Source: Lactococcus protaetiae (lineage in GTDB: Bacteria; Bacillota; Bacilli; Lactobacillales; Streptococcaceae). Taken from it: 64,000 nt of DNA. Below are positions 28,523-37,628 of the stretch, in pieces. The notes below the pieces were generated by a model that was given only the letters and a program-made list of their open reading frames with translations, was not told the origin of the DNA and did not search any database. A program made the translations under genes and the position numbers. Within the stretch, counting starts at the first letter, position 1, and each line of letters begins with the position of its first letter. The DNA lies in assembly GCF_006965445.1 (NCBI RefSeq), contig NZ_CP041356.1, forward strand, positions 2,294,001 to 2,358,000, in the 5' to 3' direction.

Positions 28523-30225
28523 TTTATTATTTTTTTTGCCATAACGTTTGTTAAGCTCTTGTGGTTGACGTGCTTCCATCACAACCGGAAGAATCACTGG
28601 TTTACGTTTTGTTTGTTCATAAAGGAATTTGCCAAGTGCATCACGAATATTTCCCTTGATGTCCGCCCAGTCAAACTCTCTGCCTGCTAAATATTTATCC
28701 ACGGTTTCATTAACTAATTCTCCCGCTTCACGCATTAAGTCACGAGAGGTTTTTACGTAGACAAATCCGCGCGTGTGAACACGTGATTTACTAACAATTT
28801 TACGCTCTGTTTTAGAAATTGTAATCACTGCGATAAAAATTCCGTCTTCAGACAAAACTTTTCGGTCACGCAAAACCACCGAGCCAATATCTCCCACACC
28901 AGAGCCATCAATCATAACATTTTCTGCTGAAATAACTCCTGTTGGAAGCATTTCTCCCTTTTCAAACTCAACAGATTCTCCACGTTTAGCAATAAAAATA
29001 TGCTCAGGCAAAATACCCATTTCCATTGCTAATTCAGCGTGAGCGCGAAGTTCACGATACTCCCTTGAATCGGAATCAGATTTTTAGGACGTAAGATATC
29101 AAGCATAAACTGCAAATCACGCGCGTTGGCATGACCTGAAATTTTTAAATCTGAGCCAAGCATTTTCATGACACCGCCAGCTTTATAAATATCATTTTCA
29201 ATGCGTGCAATCGTCGTTTCGTAAGAAACCGATGGACTTGTAACCGCAAGAACAAGGTCACCATCTTTGATTTGAACGTATTTGTGACGGTGATGTGCCA
29301 TATCTCCAAGCGCTTTTAATGGTTCTCCCATGCGACCTGTTTCCAAAATAACAAGTTCATTATCATTATATTTTTTGATTTCTGAAGGTTTAATCACTGA
29401 TTTTTTATCCACAACTCGAAGTTTTTTCAAACGTGTTGCCGTTTCAATGATTTGGTCCATATCTTCACCTGTGAAAGCAAGACGACGTCCTATTTTAATT
29501 GCAGCATCAATCGTTTGTTGAATACGTCCCAGATTCCCCGCATTACAAGCAATAATCACGCGACCTTCACTATCATTGATATAATCATATATCTTGTCAT
29601 AAATCTCATGTTCACTAGCGGACTGTAGTGTTGATAAAGCATTAGGTGACGAAGACAACAGAGCAAGCACCCCATTGTTACCAATCTCGGCAAGACGACG
29701 CATATTTGTCCGATACCCCTTTGCTACTGCAGGGTCAAACCTGAAATCTCCTGTATAAACAACATTACCAGACTTCGTAGAAATAACTATTCCTAAACTT
29801 TCAGGAATCGTATGTGTTGTGGAGAAGAACGAAACTACAGCTTTGCCAAAGTCAATTTCTGTATCTTCATTGACCACATGAAAGTCATTAAACTTACGGC
29901 TATCCGCATAGTTTTTTACATTAATTTTTGCAAGTTCAATTGTGAGTTCGGAGCCAAATACAGGAACACGAAGCTCAGATACAATATAGGGAAGTGCACC
30001 AATGGAGTCCGCATGACCATGAGTCAAAAAGATACCAGCCACACGGTCTGCATTTTCCAAAAGATAAGTAATATCAGGAATCACAAAGTCAACTCCCAAC
30101 ATTTCTATTTCTGCGTATTTTAGCCCAGCATCAAGCACAAAAATCTGCTCATCGACCTCAACCAAATACATATTTTTACCAAATTCACGTACACCACCTA
30201 AAGGGGTGATTTTAATATTAGACAT
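28520..30225 (-). CDS. rnjA: Ribonuclease J (frameshifted as read)
   Basis: Metallo-beta-lactamase/beta-CASP RNase acting in mRNA decay and rRNA maturation. The first part (start MSNIKITPLGG at 30225) has the metal motif LTHGHADSIG (about 75) and YTGDFRFDP, and ends at 29029 after IPIQG. The second part resumes as the family sequence with MEMGILPEHIFIAKRG. One extra G in the three-G run at 29062-29064 restores IQGEYRELRAHAELA and a full protein of about 567 residues. The upstream ATG at 30249 is less likely; AAAGG lies before 30225. RNase J is widely conserved, so a true null is unlikely. Confidence 0.9.
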
Positions 30226-30635
30226 AAAAACCTTTCGTTTTAAGAACAAATTGCTCTTATCAGTGTAAATTATAATTTTTTCGACATAAAAACGCTCTGT
30301 AAGTGCTGACAGAATTCTGTCAGTAAATTCCAGATTTTCTAGGACAATATAACCTTATCTTGCAAATGTAAGGTCGTACCATGACAGAGTTTTTTACTTT
30401 ATCCTTGCCGTATTCACTCTCGTAAACGGTCGAGTGGGACAAGCGATAAAAACAAGCTTCATTACATTTAAGTTAGGAAGCTACAATAAAAGAGACTGGC
30501 ATTCCAATCTCTACCGAGAATACACTAACATAAGTTTAACCCAAACTAATTAAAAAATCAAGTAGATAAGAAAGTCTGTTATCTCTCTCCCTTCTGTTTC
30601 CGCATTGACTCTCTAGCAAACAGTCACTTATTAAT

Positions 30636-30797
30636 AAGTTTAACTTAGTAGGTGCGTGCTCATTCCCACACCAATGAAGTAATCACTTCAATACCATATG
30701 AAGTCAAGACTTATTCAGTGGGAGTTTCGTAAAACATTTGTCCATTTTTTCTAATCACTATCTCCGCTGTGCTACGCTGTCCGTTTGCTTTGATAAA
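30636..30797. repeat. Composite B/A repeat between rnjA and the mgtC-like gene
   Basis: It starts with a shortened family B (TTTAACTTAGTAGGTGCGTG ... GAAGTAATCACTTC, 30641-30692) directly followed by a very short family A (GAAGTCAAGACTTATTCAGT ... TTTGCTTTGATAAAA, 30701-30797). This is the smallest copy with both A ends, about 100 bases, with almost no hairpin modules inside. Confidence 0.75.
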
Positions 30798-30882
30798 ATC
30801 ATATTCATTTTGATTTATCACTAAATCGTCCTATAATAAAGAGTGTGTATTTCAAAAACAACAATACAAGAAAGGAAATTTT

Positions 30883-31554
30883 ATGAATATTAATCTGTTA
30901 ACTCAGCTGGACTGGTTAGTTCGTTTAGTTATAGCCGGAATCTGTGGCTATACGATTGGTTATGAAAGAAATAGTCGTTTAAAAAATGCTGGAGTGAGAA
31001 CTCATCTGATTGTCGCCTTGAGCTCTGCCTTGATGATTATAGTTTCAAAATATGGTTTTATGGATATCATCAACCTTCATGGCGCCACGCTTGACCCTTC
31101 ACGTATTGCTGCCCAAGTCGTAAGCGGGATTGGCTTTTTAGGAGCCGGTATGATTTTCGTGCATAACCAATCTGTCAATGGACTTACCACTGCTGCTGGA
31201 ATCTGGGCAACAGCTGGAATTGGAATGGCAATAGGTTCAGGTTTGTATTTTATCGGGATCGCCGCAACACTTCTGATACTCCTTTTTCAAATTCTCCTAC
31301 ATCAAAATCTGCGATGGATAAAATTACCTGCGAGTGACCGTCTTATCCTACAATTTTCTGACATTGAGGGAATTAACTTCGTTCAAAAAATCTTGAAAGA
31401 AAATGATATCAAAATCATCAATCTAAAAGTTGAACGTCAAACAAACAATATTTTACGTGCAGAATTATATCTTAAAATTCCGCAAAATTATGATATTGGT
31501 TTATTAATGGATTTATTAAAAGAAAATGACGAAATACAATCTATTGAGTACTGA
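30883..31554 (+). CDS. MgtC/SapB-family membrane protein
   Basis: A 223-residue membrane protein. The N-terminal MgtC domain (about 10-140) has the family pattern GYTIGYERNSRLKNAGVRTHLIVALSSAL and QVVSGIGFLGAGMIF with four to five membrane segments. A soluble ACT-like C-terminal part (about 150-223) follows. The family is tied to magnesium limitation and acid survival; the transport role is not settled. AGAAAGGAAATTTT precedes the ATG. A shared terminator separates it from convergent dapA. Confidence 0.88.
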   Translation: MNINLLTQLDWLVRLVIAGICGYTIGYERNSRLKNAGVRTHLIVALSSALMIIVSKYGFMDIINLHGATLDPSRIAAQVVSGIGFLGAGMIFVHNQSVNGLTTAAGIWATAGIGMAIGSGLYFIGIAATLLILLFQILLHQNLRWIKLPASDRLILQFSDIEGINFVQKILKENDIKIINLKVERQTNNILRAELYLKIPQNYDIGLLMDLLKENDEIQSIEY

Positions 31555-31606
31555 TTTTCACAATTGAAAATTCGAATTACATTTGCTTCAAGAAATAATA
31601 TAATAA

Positions 31607-31640
31607 ATAGACTGTCCTTTCGGACAGCCTATTATTTTTC
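31607..31640. terminator. Two-way terminator between mgtC-like gene and dapA
   Basis: AGACTGTCC pairs with GGACAGCCT; T-rich on the plus side and A/T-rich on the minus side, placed between convergent genes. Confidence 0.8.
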
Positions 31641-32525
31641 TATCTTTTCAATAATTATTTTGGCTTCATCAGAAGTTACTGCAACAAGTGGAAGTCTTAA
31701 CGCTCCTGTGTTATATCCTTTATGATTAAGTACTGCCTTGATTGGCGCTGGACTAGTGCTACTAAATAACGCATTAATTTTCGGTAAGATTCTACGTTGA
31801 ATTGCTGCTGCATTTACAAGTTTCCCTTGCTCTAAGTCATTGAACATTTCATTGATTTCATCACCTAAAATATGGCTGGCAACAGAGATTACTCCTTGTC
31901 CACCCAAAGCTTTTGCATGAAAAGCAAGTCCATCTTCTCCCGTATAAACAAGAAAATCAGCTGGCGCATTTTCAATCAGATAAGCAATATTGTCTGTATT
32001 TGTGCACTCCTTTACGGCAATAACATTATTTAATTGAGCGAGATGCAGCACCGTTTCGGGATGAATTTCTGTGACAACTCGTCCTGGGATATTATACAAG
32101 ATGATTGGTAATTCGGAAGCTTCAGCAATAGCTTTAAAATGTTGATAAACTCCCTCTTGCGTTGGTTTATTGTAGTAGGGCGTCACTGCAAGACCCGCAT
32201 CAATATAGCCTAACTTTGCCACTTCTTTTACAAATTCGATAGAATCGCGAGTATCATTCGTTCCAACACCTGCGATAAGTGGCACGCGCCCCGCTACAAT
32301 CCGATTAACTTCAGCGAAAATCGCTAATTCTTCATCATGAGTCAAAGTTGGAGATTCAGCGGTTGTTCCTGCCAAAATAAAACCTTCAGTATGATGAGCG
32401 AGTAAGTCCTCTATCAATTTTGGAAATGCTTCAAAGTTAATTTCACCATTTTCATCAAATGGTGTGACAAGTGCAGTGATAATCCGCGCACTTTTCAATT
32501 TTTCAATTGCTTCTTTTGCTGACAT
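31632..32525 (-). CDS. dapA: 4-hydroxy-tetrahydrodipicolinate synthase
   Basis: Condenses pyruvate and aspartate semialdehyde, the entry into lysine and diaminopimelate synthesis. 297 residues, full length. TTAESPTL near residue 53 holds the substrate Thr pair, YNIPGR near 142 the catalytic Tyr, and VIAVKECT near 168 the Schiff-base Lys. AGGAGAAATT precedes the ATG. The upstream leader holds a probable lysine riboswitch, then a repeat element, before the gene. asd, which makes the substrate, lies just beyond. Confidence 0.96.
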   Translation of the reverse strand: MSAKEAIEKLKSARIITALVTPFDENGEINFEAFPKLIEDLLAHHTEGFILAGTTAESPTLTHDEELAIFAEVNRIVAGRVPLIAGVGTNDTRDSIEFVKEVAKLGYIDAGLAVTPYYNKPTQEGVYQHFKAIAEASELPIILYNIPGRVVTEIHPETVLHLAQLNNVIAVKECTNTDNIAYLIENAPADFLVYTGEDGLAFHAKALGGQGVISVASHILGDEINEMFNDLEQGKLVNAAAIQRRILPKINALFSSTSPAPIKAVLNHKGYNTGALRLPLVAVTSDEAKIIIEKIEK

Positions 32526-32559
32526 AATTTCTCCTTTTGGTTGTTAGGTCATAATCAAT

Positions 32560-32838
32560 GAAGTCAAGACTTATTCAGTGGGAGTTTCGGCTCACTACTG
32601 AATTTAGGGTACAACCTCTAGATGTAACAACTAAGCGACCTGTACGCAGCTAAAGCTGCAACAGTCTGCTTAACATCTTCGATATGAGGTCACACCGTAG
32701 CAAAGCTGCGTTATACATTCGCTCTATCTTCGCTTTGCTACGTTGTCGATTTCACTAACCGACTGAAGTCGCAAGGCGAAGTGGTCTTGCCCTCTACCTT
32801 TTAGGTAAGGGATTAGCACGCACTTGCTCTGATAAAAA
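32560..32838 (-). repeat. Family A mosaic repeat in the dapA leader
   Basis: Ends GAAGTCAAGACTTATTCAGT and GCACGCACTTGCTCTGATAAA are both present. Interior hairpins include CTTCGATATGAGG-type, GCGACTTCAGTCGC-like and AGCTGCTTTAGC-like stems. It lies between the leader terminator and the dapA ribosome site, so it is transcribed in the dapA message. Confidence 0.85.
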
Positions 32839-32872
32839 AACAAAAAACCTCTATTTTTGTGCAAAAGAGGTT
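32833..32872 (-). terminator. Terminator of the dapA leader
   Basis: AACCTCT pairs with AGAGGTT around a 13-base loop and runs into TTTTTTGTTTTTTT on the minus strand. It is the expected expression platform of the riboswitch just upstream. Confidence 0.75.
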
Positions 32873-32914
32873 CTTAAAAGTTCGTCAAAAATGATTTTGA
32901 TTAGCTCAACTTTC

Positions 32915-33066
32915 TATCAGTGCTGACAGAAAGACAGTCTGACGGATTTAACCTGTCAGCCCAAGAAAAACCTTGTGGAAATTTTTCTTTCGGCAAAATA
33001 CGCCGCCGCCAGTTTCATCGCATCCACCGCTCCACTGACTTTTTCGCATTTGCAACCTCTAATTTG
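32915..33066 (-). promoter_or_regulatory. Probable lysine riboswitch (L box) before dapA
   Basis: On the minus strand the leader begins AGAGGTTGCAAATGCG, close to the L-box opening. It then carries the P4 hallmark GCCGAA, an AGAAAAA/TTTTTCT stem, and TGGGCTG. A GC-rich section and a downstream terminator complete the picture, and the gene served is dapA. Lysine should favour termination. I did not verify all five stems by folding. Confidence 0.7.
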
Positions 33067-33074
33067 TTTGAACT

Positions 33075-33103
33075 ATTATAACACATTTTCATGCGTTCGC
33101 CAA
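33075..33103 (-). promoter_or_regulatory. Promoter of the dapA leader
   Basis: TTGGCG (33098-33103) and TATAAT (33075-33080) are spaced by 17 bases on the minus strand, placing the start of transcription just before the riboswitch. Confidence 0.7.
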
Positions 33104-33167
33104 GTTTTAAATCTATCTCAGCTATTGATTTGAATTCCAACATATCACAAGATGATTAGAGTATTTT

Positions 33168-33632
33168 TCAATAGTTTGATTCGTTTACAATCAATCTAAT
33201 AAAATCCTGCAAAACTCTTTGATTGGGTTTATGAATGTTTTCTGGAAGTTGGTCAAGCGGAAACCATGCGAGCTGCTGAACTTCATCAGGCTGAGGACTT
33301 AACTTTCCTGTGAAATCACGACAAATATAATAAACATTGGGCATATAAATTTGGTCGCCATTAGGATAAGTCATAAAACGGTCTTGACCTGAGTAAATCC
33401 CCAACAATTCAAGAGTTCCAGCCTTTAGTCCTGTTTCTTCAAAGAGTTCACGACGTGCTGTATCTTCAAGTTCTTCTCCAACCTCAATACCTCCTGCGTG
33501 CAAAGCCCAAGTTCTGTTGTCTTGACGCTGTTGTAAGAGGATTTTGTTGTCATGGTAGATAATCACACCTGCGCCAAGATAAATCAGAAGTTCATGACCA
33601 ATTTTCTCACGAATTTTTCTGATATAACTCAT
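33168..33632 (-). CDS. Nudix hydrolase
   Basis: A 154-residue Nudix protein. The Nudix box, with [20 protein letters not shown] and then TGL, lies at about residues 47-69 and has all key Glu and Arg residues. Substrates of the family are nucleoside diphosphates linked to another group. The exact one is unknown. Its ATG overlaps the asd stop by four bases, so it is translated with asd. Confidence 0.88.
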   Translation of the reverse strand: MSYIRKIREKIGHELLIYLGAGVIIYHDNKILLQQRQDNRTWALHAGGIEVGEELEDTARRELFEETGLKAGTLELLGIYSGQDRFMTYPNGDQIYMPNVYYICRDFTGKLSPQPDEVQQLAWFPLDQLPENIHKPNQRVLQDFIRLIVNESNY

Positions 33633-34705
33633 TTAAGTTCAAACTTCAAATCTTTTGTTGCTCGAACTAAGCCACGTTCATGCAGCGTTTCTGCGATTTG
33701 CACCGAATTCCATGCCGCTCCTTTGAGCAGATTATCTGATACGACCCACAGATGAACACCATTTTCGACATCAAGGTCTTTACGGATTCGTCCAACAAAA
33801 GTTTCACGTCGTCCAACTGAGTTAATTGCTTGTGGATAAATTTGATGTGCGACATCATCTTCAAGGACTGCACCAGGAAATTCAGAAATAAGGCGCTTCA
33901 CTTCTTCAATAGGTGCAACTTTTTCAGTTTCAACATAGACAGACTCAGAGTGTCCATAGAGTACAGGGATACGTACACAAGTCGCTGAAACCGCAATAGA
34001 ATCATCTTCCATAATTTTTTTGGTTTCATTTGTCATTTTCATTTCTTCGTAAGTATAATCATTGTCAGTAAAAACATCAATTTGAGCAAGTGCATTATAA
34101 GCAATTGGATAGTGCTTTTTATCACCTGCTGATGGCAAAATGTTTGCTGACAACTCTGTCAGGGGTGTTCCATCCAATGCTTCTTGCAACTCACGATTTG
34201 TTTCATTGATTGCAGACTGACCTGCACCACTGACCGCTTGATAAGTGCTGACAATGATACGTTTGAGTCCATAAGCACGTCTTATAGGCTCAAGCGCAAT
34301 CATCATTTGAATCGTTGAGCAATTGGGACAGGCAATAATTCCATTATGTCCATCCAATGCGTGGGCATTGACTTCTGGCACAACTAATGGCACATTGGGA
34401 TTTTGACGGAAAAATGATGTATTATCTACCACCACAGCGCCTGCTTTTACAGCATATGGAGCAAATTTTGCTGATACTGAACCTCCTGCAGAGAAAAGGG
34501 CAATATCAATCCCTTCAAAACTGTCTTCTGTTAGCTCTTCAACAACGAGTTCTTGATCTTTGTATTCCACAATTTTTCCTGCTGAACGCTTGCTTGCCAA
34601 AGCACGAACAGTTTCAATAGGAAGGGTTGATTGCGCTAATTGTTCAAGCATCCGAGTGCCGACAGCTCCAGTAGCTCCGACAACTGCAATATTATATTGT
34701 GTCAT
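33629..34705 (-). CDS. asd: Aspartate-semialdehyde dehydrogenase
   Basis: NADPH-dependent reduction of aspartyl phosphate, the branch point to lysine, threonine and methionine. 358 residues. The N-terminal nucleotide loop [13 protein letters not shown] (residues 8-20), the catalytic Cys in [10 protein letters not shown] (about 130), and the [10 protein letters not shown] loop near 163 are all present. It is first of a two-gene unit with the Nudix gene, with dapA beyond. A TTACTGACAG/CTGTCAGTAA hairpin lies upstream (34776-34799). Confidence 0.96.
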   Translation of the reverse strand: MTQYNIAVVGATGAVGTRMLEQLAQSTLPIETVRALASKRSAGKIVEYKDQELVVEELTEDSFEGIDIALFSAGGSVSAKFAPYAVKAGAVVVDNTSFFRQNPNVPLVVPEVNAHALDGHNGIIACPNCSTIQMMIALEPIRRAYGLKRIIVSTYQAVSGAGQSAINETNRELQEALDGTPLTELSANILPSAGDKKHYPIAYNALAQIDVFTDNDYTYEEMKMTNETKKIMEDDSIAVSATCVRIPVLYGHSESVYVETEKVAPIEEVKRLISEFPGAVLEDDVAHQIYPQAINSVGRRETFVGRIRKDLDVENGVHLWVVSDNLLKGAAWNSVQIAETLHERGLVRATKDLKFELK

Positions 34706-34885
34706 AATTGTCTATCCTTTTTTAGTAAATTAACATTATTATAACGCTTTTGAGTGCTCAGAGCAAGAAAAAATTTACTGACAGGTTTCTGTCAGTAAAC
34801 TAGCTCCACTAAAAAAACAGTCGCTCAGAGGACTAACGCTAATTTTATACTAACTCACCTAACAATCTATTGAGTAAAATGATCA

Positions 34886-35219
34886 AATGAAGTCAAGATT
34901 TATTCAGCGGGAGTTTCGTAAAATATTTGTCCGTTTTCTCTAGTCGCTATCTTCGCTGCCCATTCGTAGAACGGCGTGCGAAGCACGTAGCACCGTAGTG
35001 AACCATTTCGCCTTGTTGCTTCAGCAGATTGCGATTTGAACTTGCCACTTTAGTGGCTTAGTGAAATCGACAGCGGAGCAAAGCGGAGATAGATCGAATG
35101 CCTCTATCGTTGTCAGCTCTGCTGACTTACGAATAGAGGACAAATGTTCTACGGATACCTGTGGTGCATCGACAGCGTAGCCCATAAGGAGGAGATAGCA
35201 CGCACTTGTTTTGATAAAC
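34886..35219 (-). repeat. Family A mosaic repeat between asd and the hydrolase gene
   Basis: Ends GAAGTCAAGATTTATTCAGC and GCACGCACTTGTTTTGATAAA. The interior is nearly the inverse of the copy at 28181-28522, including GTCAGCTCTGCTGAC and GTGCGAAGCAC, which makes the two a close pair. Confidence 0.85.
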
Positions 35220-35303
35220 TATAGGTATACTTAACCACAACCTTGAAAGTAGCCTCATGTACTTACTGTGATTCTGTCAGTCATCTATTTTCTGTCAGCA
35301 CAC

Positions 35304-36200
35304 TTACAAGTATTTTTTTAGGAAATCTTTCACTTTTTCACGATAAATTTCTGGCGCTGTTTCATAGGCGATGGCGTGTCCTGCATTTTCTATCAAAAGT
35401 AATTCTTTTTGCGCTGACGTTGCTGCAAAATTGCGATGTACCATTTCTGTTGGGACAAAGACATCTTTTTCTCCATGAATAAACAAAAATGGTCGTGTAT
35501 TTTTTTCTAATTGCTTTACTGCCGAGGCTTCTTTATAGTCATAACTAGCAAAGATTTTTGACCAAAATGACAACAAATGAACAAGCGGAAAAGCAGGCAA
35601 GTGAAAATCATGTTTGGCTTTAAAGGCAATTTCATTCCAAAGATTATCATAACCACAGTCAGCAATGAAACATTTCACTTGCTCGGGCAAGGACTCACCT
35701 GACACCATCATCGCTGAGGCAGCTCCCATCGAAACACCAAACATCGCAACTTTAACCGACGAATCTTGCTCAATTAATTGGTTCATCCATCTGAGATAGT
35801 CATCTCGGTCAAGCCAACCAAAACCTATAAAATGTCCCGCAGCCTCCGCACTCGCACGGTATGCAGGAATTAACACATTATATCCTAACTGATGAAAAAG
35901 CCAACCATAAGCCGCAAATCGCGCACGAATTGAATGGTAGCCATCAGCAACAATCACGGTTTTCTCTGTTTTAACCTCAGCCGGTAGATACCACGCATAC
36001 AACTTCAGTCCGTCCTGAGTGCGGATGCTCCATTCTTCCAAATCAGAAGCAAGAAATTTTTCACTATCCTGATACAGATGATGGTCAGGCTTTAGTGAAG
36101 CAATCACTCGCCTACTTTTATGCTCCACCACAAAAAAAGTAATCAACGAAAATAGCAAAAACAACAAAAGTATAATTAGCAAAATCCATAACATTATCAT
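35304..36200 (-). CDS. Membrane-anchored alpha/beta hydrolase
   Basis: A 298-residue serine hydrolase. An N-terminal membrane helix (about 3-27) is followed by an alpha/beta hydrolase domain. The nucleophile elbow is FGVSMGAASAMM (Ser about residue 155), the acid in FIHGEKDVFVP (Asp about 244), and the His in NAGHAIAYE (about 274). The arrangement matches the BAAT/peptidase S9-like lipase group often annotated as cell-surface hydrolases. The substrate is unknown and the neighbours do not help. Confidence 0.85.
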   Translation of the reverse strand: MIMLWILLIILLLFLLFSLITFFVVEHKSRRVIASLKPDHHLYQDSEKFLASDLEEWSIRTQDGLKLYAWYLPAEVKTEKTVIVADGYHSIRARFAAYGWLFHQLGYNVLIPAYRASAEAAGHFIGFGWLDRDDYLRWMNQLIEQDSSVKVAMFGVSMGAASAMMVSGESLPEQVKCFIADCGYDNLWNEIAFKAKHDFHLPAFPLVHLLSFWSKIFASYDYKEASAVKQLEKNTRPFLFIHGEKDVFVPTEMVHRNFAATSAQKELLLIENAGHAIAYETAPEIYREKVKDFLKKYL

Positions 36201-36441
36201 ATCTTGATTATAACAAATCTACTCATTTTTATACTTCGATACAAAACTTAGCATGGCTGATTCTCTGTAAAAATCAGCAACGATTTGACGTTGCTTCACA
36301 CTTTAATGACGCCATATCAACACCACAATGGACAAGTATGTTACCAAATTCAACAGATTCTCCTACGCCTCACCGTTTTAGCAAATTATACACTTCTGAG
36401 CTGTAAATCTCAAAAGACTTTTAAGATAGAACCAACATAAA

Positions 36442-36600
36442 AAAGCCCCGAAGGGCTTTATAAGGCACGAAACCGTGTGCCAAAAAGGTTCACACAATTT
36501 GACAAACGCTCACACTTCCTGTGCGGAAAACCAAATTTCCCAGCGTTCCTTTAGCTTCGACTCTGACCAAAGGTCAGAAAAATCGACTCATCGCATAGGC
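36442..36600 (-). ncRNA. Candidate structured small RNA with its own terminator
   Basis: Read on the minus strand from about 36598, this 155-base stretch forms successive hairpins: CTGACC/GGTCAG; a three-way unit closed by AACGCT/AGCGTT that holds GGGAAA/TTTTCC and CACA/TGTG; then GGCAC/GTGCC; and a terminator, AAAGCCC/GGGCTTT plus six T. TAGAAT (36604-36609) with TTGCTT 17 bases upstream is a possible promoter. No coding frame fits. It does not match tmRNA, RNase P RNA, SRP RNA or a T box as I know them. 6S RNA is possible but unproven. Confidence 0.5.
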
Positions 36601-36614
36601 AATATTCTATCACA

Positions 36615-36869
36615 TTAATACAAATGAAGCAAGAGTCCCAGCAAAATTGAACCAGCTCCCAAAAAACTGATAAAGCAAATCACAAATCCAAAGGTAAAAT
36701 AGCTCTGTACATAGCCACTATAATAAGCTTTTCTCGTCCGCTTCCCTCCATAAAAAATCATTGATAGCACTGACAGAATCGTCAGTACGATTTGAATGAT
36801 TACATTATTGATTGTCATAAAGTTCAAAATAGAACCTGCTCCTGCTACAAGCGCAAATAAAATCCCCAT
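36615..36869 (-). CDS. Small membrane protein, unknown
   Basis: I do not recognise this 84-residue protein. It has about three hydrophobic segments (1-15, 22-40, 58-82) with a short basic loop GGKRTRKAYYSGY between the second and third. AGGAGGAAAAA is a strong ribosome site before the ATG at 36869, which supports it being real. It ends just before the promoter-like boxes of the candidate small RNA. Confidence 0.65.
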   Translation of the reverse strand: MGILFALVAGAGSILNFMTINNVIIQIVLTILSVLSMIFYGGKRTRKAYYSGYVQSYFTFGFVICFISFLGAGSILLGLLLHLY

Positions 36870-36942
36870 TTTTCCTCCTTCAAGCTTTAGACTATTCCAT
36901 TATAATTTTTTATAAATCTCTCAATGTTTACTGACAAAAATC

Positions 36943-37151
36943 ATGAAGTCAAGACTTATTCAGTGAGAGTTTCGTAAAACATTTGTTCACTTTCTCTAGT
37001 CGATATCTTCGCTGTCCGTAGAACGGCGTGCGAAGCACGTAGCGAGCATCGACAGCCTTTTTATCAGACGCTTTAGCGGCTAGATAAAACGGACAAATGT
37101 TTATCGCGTAGCCCGAAGGGCGGAGATAGCACGCACTTGTTTTGATAAATT
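36943..37151 (-). repeat. Family A mosaic repeat (short copy)
   Basis: Ends GAAGTCAAGACTTATTCAGT and GCACGCACTTGTTTTGATAAA. Only three interior hairpins remain: GTGCGAAGCAC, GCCGCTAAAGC-like and GCCCGAAGGGC. Confidence 0.85.
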
Positions 37152-37157
37152 TCTTTC

Positions 37158-37493
37158 TCAGCGCAAAATTTTCTCTATCTTTTTCCCTTTTGCCAGTTCG
37201 TCAACCAGCTTATCCATTTGTCGTATTTTTTTGATTAAAGGATCTTGGATTTCTTCAACGCGTACACCACAGATGACACCTTTAATCAAATCTGCCTTGG
37301 GATTAAAAGCTTTTTCTGACAGCAGCCCTTCAAAAGTTCCTGTCAGTGCTGATGGTTCTTCAAATCCTGTCAGCCAAGACAAAACTTCATCTAGCTCGGC
37401 AACCGTGCGCCCTTTCCGCTCTATTTTTGCAACATAAAGCGGATAAACCGCTTCCCATTTCATCTTATAAATACGCTCCAAATTTCCCACCAT
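37158..37493 (-). CDS. DUF2200-family protein
   Basis: About 111 residues with the family pattern IYKMKWEAVYPLYVAKIERK and then GRTVAELDEVLSWLTGF; the function is unknown. The frame opens at 37517, but GAGGAG lies 6 bases before the ATG at 37493 and overlaps the earlier ATG codons, so 37493 is the likely start. CTGTCAG words fall inside the gene (37340, 37367). Confidence 0.8.
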   Translation of the reverse strand: MVGNLERIYKMKWEAVYPLYVAKIERKGRTVAELDEVLSWLTGFEEPSALTGTFEGLLSEKAFNPKADLIKGVICGVRVEEIQDPLIKKIRQMDKLVDELAKGKKIEKILR

Positions 37494-37628
37494 TTTCATC
37501 TCCTCAGTTTCAAACAAAATTTATCAAAGCACAATGACAGCAGCCTGTCAGCATACTGACAGAAATTTTCAAGGTAAAATTCAACCAAAAAACGCTGACA
37601 GAAATCCGTCAGCGCTCCTATTCAAGGG

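Noticed and set aside
30226-30640. A small RNA or leader upstream of rnjA
   Set aside because: A hairpin ACCTTATCTTGCAAATGTAAGGT and a CTGACAGAATTCTGTCAG palindrome are present, but no linked promoter and terminator could be placed with confidence.
33667-33873. 68-codon minus-strand open frame inside asd
   Set aside because: Out-of-frame shadow of a fully intact conserved gene.
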